From Treponema sp. UBA6988 (GTDB taxonomy: Bacteria; Spirochaetota; Spirochaetia; Treponematales; Treponemataceae): a stretch of DNA of 12,290 nt. Each line of letters begins with the position of its first letter. Positions within the stretch are counted from its first letter, which is position 1. The notes below the pieces were generated by a model. That model was not told the DNA's origin. It saw only the letters and a list, made by a program, of their open reading frames with translations, and ran no database searches. The DNA lies in contig DJYC01000001.1 of the NCBI GenBank assembly GCA_002448445.1, positions 567 to 12,856 of the forward strand. The letters are read 5' to 3'. A program made the translations under genes and the position numbers. Positions 5,630-12,290 of this stretch are shown here, in pieces.

Positions 5630-6643
5630 GTGGCACTCTACCACAGCGTAAAAATCGGAAACCTCACACTGGACGGAAACCTCTTTCTGGCCCCGATTGC
5701 CGGTTACAGCGACAGGGCTTTCCGTTCACTTTGCGTGGAAAACGGGGCTTCCTACTGCACGACCGAGATGGTAAGCGCAGAGGCCTTAACCCGCGGTTCG
5801 CAGAAGACGGCGGCTCTTATGGCCCGTGCTCCGTCGGAAAAGGCCTATGCTGTTCAGATTTTTGGCGGAAATGCTGATGTTATGGCTGAAGCGGCCAAAA
5901 TTGTTCTTGAAACTACCGAATGTACCAGCATAGACATAAACGGCGGTTGTCCTGTTCCCAAGATAATCAAAAGCGGTGCGGGCAGTAGCCTTACGAGGGA
6001 CCCGGACTTGCTTTACGCAATAGTTTCTTCCGTAAAAAAGGCGGCAGAATCCTATGCGGCTTTGCATCCGGAAAGGGGAAACGTGCCTGTTACCATAAAA
6101 ATCCGCTCCGGTTGGGATGCAAGCCACCTTACCTGGAAGGAGTGTGCGGCGGCGGCTTTGGAGGCAAGGGCGGATGCAATAACCATTCATGCACGGACAA
6201 GGGCCCAGGGCTATGAAGGAAAGGCTGATTGGGGAATCCAGAGGCAGCTTGTTGAATTTGTGGGCGGAAAGATACCTGTTTTTGGCAGCGGGGATGCTTT
6301 TTCGCCGGAAAGTGCAAAGGCAATGCTTGAGCAGACTGGTGTTGACGGAGTGATGTTTGCCCGCGGTGCCATGGGAAATCCGTTTTTGTTCAAGAAGACC
6401 GTTCAGTATTTAAAGTACGGCCGCTACGATGATGAGACTGCCGATGAGCGTATTAAGACTGGTTTTAGGGAACTGGAGCTGAATGTTCAGGAAAAAGGCG
6501 AAAAGAATGCCTGTATGCAGATGAGAAAGAAGTTTTGTGCCTATAGTTCGGGAATTAAAGGCGGTGCACTATTAAGAAAGCAGGTGGTTTCTGCCGATAC
6601 GATAGAAGAGTACCGTAGAATTTTTGCGGTTTATCTTGAATAA
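5630..6643 (+). CDS. tRNA-dihydrouridine synthase, DusB-like
   Basis: This 337-residue flavoenzyme reduces uridine to dihydrouridine in tRNA using FMN and NADPH. Family marks are LFLAPIAGYSDRAFRSL near the N-terminus, YAVQIFGG (about 73-80), SIDINGGCPVPKI with catalytic C107, VPVTIKIRSGWD, the FMN/tRNA-site stretch ITIHARTRAQGYEGKADW (H187), VFGSGD, and GVMFARGAMGNPFLF. Usual DusB proteins read INMGCP; here it is INGGCP. Length is normal for the family. The start is GTG at 5630, with AGGGG about 7 nt upstream; it follows tatD by 13 nt and precedes the next gene by 12 nt, so it is in the same operon. DusB-like is the best subgroup guess; the exact uridine positions modified cannot be told. Confidence 0.93.
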   Translation: MALYHSVKIGNLTLDGNLFLAPIAGYSDRAFRSLCVENGASYCTTEMVSAEALTRGSQKTAALMARAPSEKAYAVQIFGGNADVMAEAAKIVLETTECTSIDINGGCPVPKIIKSGAGSSLTRDPDLLYAIVSSVKKAAESYAALHPERGNVPVTIKIRSGWDASHLTWKECAAAALEARADAITIHARTRAQGYEGKADWGIQRQLVEFVGGKIPVFGSGDAFSPESAKAMLEQTGVDGVMFARGAMGNPFLFKKTVQYLKYGRYDDETADERIKTGFRELELNVQEKGEKNACMQMRKKFCAYSSGIKGGALLRKQVVSADTIEEYRRIFAVYLE

Positions 6644-6655
6644 CAGAGTAGGACT

Positions 6656-8233
6656 ATGGCATTTTTAGAAGGTTTGTCTAATTTTTTACAGTCAATACTG
6701 TTCTCTTCTTCCCCTGAAGTAAAAAAGCGTCAGGCTTTGAAAAAAATTGAAAATGAATTGCGCGAGGCAGTTCCTGTAATCTACAAGAATTCCCTTGTTC
6801 ACGAAAATTTCGCAGAGTCGCTTAGGATTCTTTTTGAAAACACAAAGATGATAGGAGACATCCTTGCGAATACGATTTGCAACGAAGATCTCCAGCGCAG
6901 CGCAATCTTTGAAGAGCAGCTGCTTCTTACAGGCTTTCCGCCGGAGATACAGGACATTCTGCAGACCCTTTCATATGAGAACCGCAAGGCAGGGGCTCGC
7001 CAGTCGGAGTCAATCACCCGCTTCCTTGAAAACGAGCACCGCCAGCTGGAAAAAATCGTAAAGCACTTGAATACACCCGAATTCGTAAAGATAGATACCG
7101 TAATCAACAAGCTAAAGCAGCTGGACGATATCTGCCGCTTTGACTACATTACCGCCCTGCACCTCTTTGACAGCAAATTTTCCGGGGCGCCGGACTACAC
7201 GGCAAATTTCCAGGCGATACCCGTAGACCTGCTGGAAACCTCGCTCAAAGATTTGTACTACGTTGGTGCGGACATGGACATAAGCAATTCCGTAAGCAAC
7301 GCCATTATTGCCCTCTACCGTCTTTGCCACCGCGCTTCCTACAGGGAAGAGGACGGAGAGGAAATCTACGAGAAGCTAAAGAAGATTCAGGGTGTCATGC
7401 GCCAGGTGATGAATTCGGAGAACCTGCTCGATCTAATCCGCCTGGCCAAGAAGGACCCCGACTATATCCCGCCAAAGTCTGGTTACAACGGTAACGCAAG
7501 GCAAAAGTATGCCGACTATCTCGAAGACCGCTTTAACGTGGAAGGCCTGCGCCTCAAGAACGAGCTGCAGGATGAAAAGATAAGCGAAGAGCTGAGCCGC
7601 ATCTTCCAGGGAATAAACATGGAGCCTGTCCGCGGATACAGCAACGAGATGAATGCCCTTTTAAAGCAGAGTACGCCAACTTCATTCACCTTTGTAATGC
7701 CTATGCAGATCCTTAAGACTTTTACAAAGAATTTCTACGAGGAACACCTAAAGCCGCTTCTTAACGACATTGTAATAGAAGGATTCTTTAACAACGCTGC
7801 CTACAAGTCCAACTTTTCAACGGACGTATATGCCCTTAACGAGTGCATGGACGTAATCAAGAGCTTTGAAAGCCGCTTTAGCCGCAACGGTGACTTTGAC
7901 GAGGCAAACATTACAAGCCTTATCCGCGACAGCCACAAGGACGTTGCCTTCCTGAACCGCCTTAAGGAAATCGTTGAAAAAATCAACCGCACTGCAAAGG
8001 ATTTGATTCAGGAGCAGGTTAACAACATGTTCCACGTATATAAGCTCGTGGGCGAAATTCTGGTTGAATCAAAAACTGCCAGCTCCAACAACATAACCAA
8101 CCTTAGGATTCTGCTGCTTTCTTCCAGAAATAGGGACAATTCCGAGTGCATGGAAAAGCAGCACGGCTTATGGCCACTGTTCTTTGAGATAATGAAGAAC
8201 TACGTCATAATAACCAATACAGAGAAGAAGTAA
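6656..8233 (+). CDS. Uncharacterised 525-aa helical cytoplasmic protein, spirochaete type (possibly DUF5312)
   Basis: I recognise no enzymatic motif. The 525-residue product has no signal peptide and no transmembrane segment, is rich in Lys, Glu, Leu and Asn, and reads as nearly all alpha-helix throughout. It opens with a mildly amphipathic segment (MAFLEGLSNFLQSILFSSSPEVKKR) that could touch a membrane or partner, followed by KKIENELREAVPVIYKN. I believe it resembles a treponemal family annotated DUF5312, but that name comes from memory. The spacing is telling: it follows the Dus gene by 12 nt and is only 2 nt before the diguanylate cyclase gene, so it is very probably co-transcribed and translationally coupled with it. 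The ATG at 6656 has only a weak ribosome site (GAG...AGGA just upstream). A scaffold or signalling partner role is inference from context. Confidence 0.85.
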   Translation: MAFLEGLSNFLQSILFSSSPEVKKRQALKKIENELREAVPVIYKNSLVHENFAESLRILFENTKMIGDILANTICNEDLQRSAIFEEQLLLTGFPPEIQDILQTLSYENRKAGARQSESITRFLENEHRQLEKIVKHLNTPEFVKIDTVINKLKQLDDICRFDYITALHLFDSKFSGAPDYTANFQAIPVDLLETSLKDLYYVGADMDISNSVSNAIIALYRLCHRASYREEDGEEIYEKLKKIQGVMRQVMNSENLLDLIRLAKKDPDYIPPKSGYNGNARQKYADYLEDRFNVEGLRLKNELQDEKISEELSRIFQGINMEPVRGYSNEMNALLKQSTPTSFTFVMPMQILKTFTKNFYEEHLKPLLNDIVIEGFFNNAAYKSNFSTDVYALNECMDVIKSFESRFSRNGDFDEANITSLIRDSHKDVAFLNRLKEIVEKINRTAKDLIQEQVNNMFHVYKLVGEILVESKTASSNNITNLRILLLSSRNRDNSECMEKQHGLWPLFFEIMKNYVIITNTEKK

Positions 8234-8235
8234 TT

Positions 8236-9432
8236 ATGGCAAAGAGAAAAAAAAGCTCTGTAAAGAACAGCATTGAAGAACCTCAGTTGGCGGAAAATAC
8301 AAAGACTCCCGCAGAATATGAGAAGGAAATTTACGATCTCAAGCAGATGATAGAAATTTCCCGTTCCCTTTGCACGACGCTTGAACTTTCTAAGCTGATT
8401 GAATCAACCCTTTTTATAACCATGGCACAGATGCACGTTCTTGCCGCAGGAATTTTCATACTGAATTCAGTGGATTCCTTTGCCTATTCGCTTGGAAACA
8501 ATTACAACGGTTTTGACGTGGACATGTCCAAGGAATATTCTATTCCCATGGCAAGTACCTTGGTTGAATACATTGTGGAAAACAGGGATCAGGTTTTTAC
8601 CCTTAAAGACCTTGAAAAGCATATTTCAGGCTCCAAGGAACTTAAGCTTTTGCAGTCGCTCAACATAACCCTTCTTGTACCCCTTGTCCTAAAGAACCGC
8701 GTGAACGGCCTCCTCGTTTTGGGAGAAAGATTTGCTGCTGGGGCTGAAGACGGTGCGGTCTATGATGAATACGACAAGCAGCAGATTTCCATAATAGCTT
8801 CACTTGCGGCTGTTGCAATAAACAATGCGTCGCTTCTGGAACTTTCTTCCACAGACATGATGACCCACCTTAAGCTAAAGTACTACTTCTTTAACGTGCT
8901 TACCGACAAGCTTGACTCTGCAATCATGCAGGATGTTCATCTTAGCGTGCTTATGTTCGACATAGACTTCTTTAAGAAATTCAACGACACCTACGGGCAC
9001 GCATGCGGAGACTATGTTTTGCAGCAGGTGGCTTCCTTAATAAAGGGCAGCATACGCAGCCAGGACTTGGCGAGCCGTTATGGTGGCGAAGAATTTACGG
9101 TGCTCCTTTCGGATACAAACAAAAAGGATGCAGTCTTTATAGCCGACAGAATCCGCAAGAACATAGAAGCTTACGACTTTGAATACGAAAACAAGCACAT
9201 GAAGGTAACGGTTTCCGGCGGAGTTGCAGTGTTCTCTTCGGAGACAAATCCTGTAAAATCGGCAAAGGCTCTTGTGGACCAGGCTGACCAGGCGCTTTAT
9301 GTGTCCAAGAGGAACGGGCGTAACCGCGTAACCTTTGCAGATCCTTCGTTTTTAACAGTCATGGGGAATCCGGAGCTTTTGTTTGAGGATGAATCCAGCA
9401 AAAATAATTCTTCGGATGCGGAAAAAGATTGA
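8236..9432 (+). CDS. GAF-GGDEF diguanylate cyclase
   Basis: This 398-residue soluble protein makes the second messenger cyclic di-GMP from two GTP. After a basic Lys-rich start and a short helix (about 25-45) comes a GAF-type sensor region (about 38-203, including LLVPLVLKNRVNGLLVLGE), then a GGDEF domain (about 204-370). The active-site loop is intact, RYGGEEF (G283-F287), with the metal-binding FDID (D242) and YGHACGDYVL. The inhibitory I-site RxxD (R274-D277) sits exactly five residues before GGEEF, so product feedback is expected. The usual LTGLxNRRxF entry motif is altered to MTHLKLKYYF. No EAL or HD-GYP domain is attached. There is no membrane segment, so the GAF ligand must be intracellular. 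The C-terminal tail is Ser/Asp-rich. The gene follows the unknown 525-aa gene by 2 nt and overlaps the next gene by 4 nt. T. pallidum has, as I recall, a single GGDEF protein in a similar neighbourhood. Confidence 0.94.
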   Translation: MAKRKKSSVKNSIEEPQLAENTKTPAEYEKEIYDLKQMIEISRSLCTTLELSKLIESTLFITMAQMHVLAAGIFILNSVDSFAYSLGNNYNGFDVDMSKEYSIPMASTLVEYIVENRDQVFTLKDLEKHISGSKELKLLQSLNITLLVPLVLKNRVNGLLVLGERFAAGAEDGAVYDEYDKQQISIIASLAAVAINNASLLELSSTDMMTHLKLKYYFFNVLTDKLDSAIMQDVHLSVLMFDIDFFKKFNDTYGHACGDYVLQQVASLIKGSIRSQDLASRYGGEEFTVLLSDTNKKDAVFIADRIRKNIEAYDFEYENKHMKVTVSGGVAVFSSETNPVKSAKALVDQADQALYVSKRNGRNRVTFADPSFLTVMGNPELLFEDESSKNNSSDAEKD

Positions 9433-10304
9433 AGAAAGCATTTGTCTCTAGAAAATTAATTTTCTCTGCCTTTTTTGCGGCCATTGCGGGGCTTTTTGGA
9501 CTGTCTTCCGTCTATTCCCAGACCCCTTCGCAAAAGAAAAGCCTGCGCATACAAATTTGGTCTGAACTTGATGAAATACCCGGCGTTTTTAGCGAAGATG
9601 ACGCTTCTGATGAAGAAGAGGCTGCAACTCCAGCAGTTTCAGCAAATCCAGCGGTGGAAAGCACTTCTAAAACAGCTCAGGTTACCGCTGCACAGACAGC
9701 CGCAAAGGAGCTTTCCGGCAAAAAGGATGCTTTTGTTTCCAGTGCCGAAGCAGACAAGCGCATGGTGGAGCTTTTCCGCTATTCAATTTCAAGGGCCAGG
9801 CAGATTACACCTTTTTTAATGCAGGGAATGCTTGAAGGCTGGACCTTTGACTATGTTCCTTATGATAAAACAAGGCAGGTTAAGGAAATATTCGAGATGG
9901 GGCAGGTAAAGCCCTACGACAAGCTCCTTAACCCAATAACATACAGGGATCCCATTCCTCTTGAGCAGGAAGGGAAACTTTTGTGCTGGGCCACTTGCGA
10001 CCGTACTCCCATGCAGCAGCTTGCCTATGAAAGATGGGCTTCCATAGTTCATCCAAAAATCCAGGGAAGGGGGCGCGGAAGGGTAGAAGATGGCTTTGAA
10101 GGCATACAAAATGCGGTGGAAGAGGCCGTAAAAGAGGCTGTACGTGAATATTGGCGCGGTCAAACTAAAAATAAACCTAAAGAAATTATGGGAACCGTGT
10201 TACTTATTCAGGATCCGCGCATTTATATTAGTGAAGGTCAGTATGTAGTTGACCTTGATTTTTTTCTACAAACTGATAGAATAATTCTATACAGTAATTA
10301 TTAA
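9429..10304 (+). CDS. Exported protein of unknown function
   Basis: This is a 291-residue predicted secreted or periplasmic protein. A signal peptide is clear: a basic start (MKKAFVSRK), a hydrophobic core (LIFSAFFAAIAGLFGL), and likely cleavage around VYSQ near residue 31. There is no lipobox Cys. Next comes an acidic, Ala/Thr-rich low-complexity linker (about 48-105), then a conserved-looking domain (about 108-291) with stretches such as GMLEGWTFDYVPYDKTRQV and AVEEAVKEAVREYWRG. I do not recognise the family; it is probably treponeme-specific. The start is TTG, overlapping the diguanylate cyclase stop by 4 nt (TTGA), which implies translational coupling; a weak GCGGA-like site lies upstream. 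Context suggests an envelope role tied to the c-di-GMP gene, but that is inference. Confidence 0.82.
   Translation: MKKAFVSRKLIFSAFFAAIAGLFGLSSVYSQTPSQKKSLRIQIWSELDEIPGVFSEDDASDEEEAATPAVSANPAVESTSKTAQVTAAQTAAKELSGKKDAFVSSAEADKRMVELFRYSISRARQITPFLMQGMLEGWTFDYVPYDKTRQVKEIFEMGQVKPYDKLLNPITYRDPIPLEQEGKLLCWATCDRTPMQQLAYERWASIVHPKIQGRGRGRVEDGFEGIQNAVEEAVKEAVREYWRGQTKNKPKEIMGTVLLIQDPRIYISEGQYVVDLDFFLQTDRIILYSNY
10276..10290 (+). promoter_or_regulatory. Perfect 15-bp inverted repeat before the small exported protein gene
   Basis: ATAGAAT (10276-10282) and ATTCTAT (10284-10290) are exact inverted arms around one A. The repeat lies in the last codons of the upstream gene, 36 nt before the next ATG. 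Its size and symmetry resemble an operator, but it is AT-rich and could be chance. Confidence 0.3.
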
Positions 10305-10326
10305 ATCTTTTCTTAGGAGGAAACTT

Positions 10327-10782
10327 ATGAAAAAGATATTTACGATGTGCACTATAGCATTGTTGGCTTTTGGAGCTGCATTCGCACAGGTTTCAAAATC
10401 ATCCAACGGTGGCTTGGAAGCATTGGACAGCTACGTAGACACTTCCACACAGTATCTTACTATAGAAGATAATTATGCGGAATTCCACCCACATGCAAAG
10501 AGTGTACAGCTTACTCTTGAATACACACCGTACGAAGGAACAGTACGTGTATTCTACACATGCTCAGCACCTAGCTATGACCAGGGCGAAGCAATGAATA
10601 CTGTAGACGCAGTTCTTGAGGATTTCCAATCTGAACAGGGCTTCCACACAAAGCCTATCTTCGTAAAGAAGGACAGAACCAGCTACTTTAAGCTCAAGGA
10701 TTCAAACCTCCGCATGGCAACATACCGCCGCTGGGTTCAGTACACAGAAAAGCCATTCAAGGCTCCAAAGGCAGACAACTAG
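10327..10782 (+). CDS. Small exported protein of unknown function
   Basis: The 151-residue product starts with a textbook signal peptide (MKKIFTMCTIALLAFGAAFAQ, cleavage after AFA), leaving a mature protein of about 131 residues. The mature part is rich in Tyr, Phe and Thr, with probable beta strands (QYLTIEDNYAEF, VQLTLEYTPYEGTVRVFYTC, TSYFKLKD), and ends in a basic tail. The Cys in the signal peptide is not in a lipobox, so this is not a lipoprotein. The Shine-Dalgarno TAGGAGG, 7 nt before the ATG, is the strongest in the window, which suggests high expression. It is 22 nt after the preceding exported protein gene and probably shares its transcript, perhaps with an extra promoter. I do not recognise the family. 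Confidence 0.83.
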   Translation: MKKIFTMCTIALLAFGAAFAQVSKSSNGGLEALDSYVDTSTQYLTIEDNYAEFHPHAKSVQLTLEYTPYEGTVRVFYTCSAPSYDQGEAMNTVDAVLEDFQSEQGFHTKPIFVKKDRTSYFKLKDSNLRMATYRRWVQYTEKPFKAPKADN

Positions 10783-10959
10783 TTTCCTGCATCAGGGGTT
10801 GCTTAACGACTTCTTTGCAGCCCCGGACGCACAAAACTCATAATTTTGGCAACGGACAGCTCTAAATAGCAGCGGTTTACAGCCCATTTTACCCCGGACT
10901 TGCTTCGGGGTATGCGCGTATTTAGGCCTGCCCGCTTTCACAAGGTTGGTAGAAAAAAA
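10783..10959. other. Leader region upstream of pheS with two hairpins
   Basis: No gene is supported. The region has two stem-loops: GGGGTTGC (10795-10802) with GCAGCCCC (10817-10824), containing one G-U pair, and ACCCCG (10891-10896) with CGGGGT (10906-10911) around a 9-nt loop. Neither is followed by a T-tract, and I see no T-box consensus. They may be a terminator, a repeat or a pheS control element. Confidence 0.5.
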
Positions 10960-12290
10960 TTGACAGACTTAAAATCCCTTATTAAAAATTTGCATCCGCT
11001 GGAAACAAAAGTCCTCTTAAAATACGGATTGAATGACGAACTTACTTCAGAAAGACTCCAGTCGGAACTTGGATACAAAGAAGGCCACGCAAACCAGGCA
11101 TTCAGCTGGCTTGGCGGTAAAAATCTTCTTGCGGAAACTTCACGCAAACCCCACACTTACTTTGAACTTACAGACTTTGGCCGCACCGTTGCAGAAAACG
11201 GTTTTGCCGAAGAGCGCATAATATCATACCTAAAGGACAATGGCCCACATCTTTTGCCGGAAATTGCATCTGCACTGGGCTTGGAAAACAAGGACATTGG
11301 TTCTGCATTCGGTTCTCTTAGCAAAGAGGGCGTTCTTAAGATGAATGCAGAGAAAAAGGCTGAATACACTGGAGCCGCTGTTCCTGCCCGTCTTACTGTT
11401 GCAAAAGAGTTGATTGCAAAGGCTAACAAAAAGGAAAATTCCCAGCTTGAATCAACGGAGCTTAGCAAGGAAGAGCTTGATGTAATGTCTGGCCTTACAA
11501 AAAAGCGCGGTGTTAGCGAAACTCCTTTCCGTACCCTTGAGCGCGAAACCGTTACCTATAAGCTTACCGGCGAATTTGAAAGCGTTGCAAAGGCACTTAA
11601 GGAAGCTGGCATTACAGGAAACGAAATTGGCGAGCTTTCTCCATCCATGCTTGCATCTGGAGACTGGCGCAAAGGCACTTTCCGTGGCTACAATATTCAG
11701 ATTCCGCCTGCCCGCATTATTCCGGGGCGTACAAATCCCTATGTTCAGTTCCTGGAAAGCGTAAAAGACCAGCTCTGTTCACTTGGATTTGAAGAATTTG
11801 ACGGCCCGCTCGTAGAAACCGAATTCTGGAACGGAGATGCACTCTTTATGCCCCAGTTCCACGCAGCCCGCGACATTCACGACGTTTACCGCCTTAAAAA
11901 TCCAACCCATGCCAAGAGTATAGAGGAACCTTATCTTACCAACGTGGCAAACGTACACCGCAACGGTGGAAACACAGGTAGCCGCGGTTGGAACTATGAA
12001 TTTGACAACGAATTTACCCGCCGCCTTATTATGCGTAGCCAGGGAACCGTTTTGAGCGCCCACCAGCTGCACAAGGCTAAGATACCAGGAAAATACTTTG
12101 GTATTGCCCGCTGCTTCCGCTACGACAAGGTAGACGCAACTCACCTTTCAGACTTCTATCAGACAGAAGGTATTATCGCTGGAAATGATGTAACACTTCG
12201 CGACCTTCTTGGTATGCTTAAGATGTTCGCAACAGAAATTGCAGGAGCAGAAGAAGTAAAATACGTTCCAGGTTACTTCCCGTTCACAGA
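10960..12290 (+). CDS. pheS: Phenylalanine-tRNA ligase alpha subunit, archaeal/eukaryotic type (3' end missing)
   Basis: The open frame runs off the right edge, giving at least 443 residues. It charges tRNA-Phe in the cytoplasm as an alpha2beta2 complex with PheT. Unlike the usual bacterial PheS (about 330-350 residues), it has a long N-terminal winged-helix region (about 1-150, with HPLETKVLL and LPEIASALGL) typical of archaeal and eukaryotic enzymes, then the class II catalytic core: IIPGRTNPYVQFLESV, VETEFWNGDALFMPQFHAARD (about 253-305) and motif 2 FRYDKVDATHLSDFYQTEG (386-404). Spirochaetes are known to carry this archaeal-type PheRS, thought to result from horizontal transfer. Start: TTG at 10960 gives LTDLKSLIKNLHPLE, a length that fits the family. 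An in-frame ATG at 10912 would add 16 residues but has a poor ribosome site and overlaps a hairpin. About 60 or more C-terminal residues are missing. Confidence 0.94.
   Translation, partial: MTDLKSLIKNLHPLETKVLLKYGLNDELTSERLQSELGYKEGHANQAFSWLGGKNLLAETSRKPHTYFELTDFGRTVAENGFAEERIISYLKDNGPHLLPEIASALGLENKDIGSAFGSLSKEGVLKMNAEKKAEYTGAAVPARLTVAKELIAKANKKENSQLESTELSKEELDVMSGLTKKRGVSETPFRTLERETVTYKLTGEFESVAKALKEAGITGNEIGELSPSMLASGDWRKGTFRGYNIQIPPARIIPGRTNPYVQFLESVKDQLCSLGFEEFDGPLVETEFWNGDALFMPQFHAARDIHDVYRLKNPTHAKSIEEPYLTNVANVHRNGGNTGSRGWNYEFDNEFTRRLIMRSQGTVLSAHQLHKAKIPGKYFGIARCFRYDKVDATHLSDFYQTEGIIAGNDVTLRDLLGMLKMFATEIAGAEEVKYVPGYFPFT

Noticed and set aside
10799..10843. Possible 14-codon leader peptide before pheS (TTG start, adjacent Phe codons TTC TTT), suggesting attenuation
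   Set aside because: It has only two Phe codons and a TTG with no properly spaced ribosome site, and no terminator with a T-tract follows. Too weak to call.
11157..11468. Minus-strand open frame of 103 codons in the 11.1-11.5 kb region
   Set aside because: It is opposite the uninterrupted pheS frame, which explains this stretch fully.

Overview
The window looks like the chromosome of a spirochaete, most likely a Treponema with intermediate G+C. The grounds are the archaeal/eukaryotic-type PheRS alpha subunit (a known spirochaete trait), a bactofilin next to an M23 peptidase, a large cytoplasmic protein that I recognise only as a treponemal family, and the general gene set. I see no phage, insertion sequence, CRISPR array, tRNA or rRNA. 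Most of the window is dense housekeeping DNA; the less explained parts are the intergenic regions and the proteins of unknown function.

Layout. (1) 2-496 (+): the 3' part of a LolD/MacB-type ABC transporter ATPase, cut by the window edge. (2) 497-701: a non-coding stretch with two small hairpins, then AT-rich DNA with repeated TTTGCA(AA) motifs and a promoter whose -10 box ends 8 nt before the next ATG. (3) 702-1433 (+): a class I SAM-dependent methyltransferase, possibly read from a leaderless transcript. (4) 1434-1619: a convergent intergenic region with a GC-rich structured element that looks like a dispersed repeat. (5) 4640 down to 1620 (-): a four-gene operon, M23 peptidase, bactofilin, YaaR/DUF327 protein and PSP1/RicT protein, with overlapping or nearly overlapping genes and a near-perfect sigma70 promoter. 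(6) 4641-4833: a divergent promoter region, with an inverted repeat in the leader of the rightward operon. (7) 4834-10782 (+): a probable operon of TatD nuclease, tRNA-dihydrouridine synthase, an unknown 525-aa protein, a GAF-GGDEF diguanylate cyclase and two exported proteins of unknown function. (8) 10783-10959: a structured leader. (9) 10960 to the right edge (+): archaeal-type pheS, with a probable TTG start and the 3' end missing.

Working together. In the leftward operon a membrane-anchored peptidoglycan hydrolase and a cytoskeletal bactofilin form a cell-shape module, here co-transcribed with two proteins (YaaR and YaaT/RicT) that lie near each other in Bacillus subtilis. The rightward operon joins RNA/DNA maintenance enzymes (TatD, Dus) to a cyclic-di-GMP synthase. 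That enzyme is separated from the uncharacterised 525-aa protein by only 2 nt and overlaps the first exported protein by 4 nt, so those neighbours are the best candidates for undescribed partners. All functional statements come from reading motifs by eye; no database search was run.
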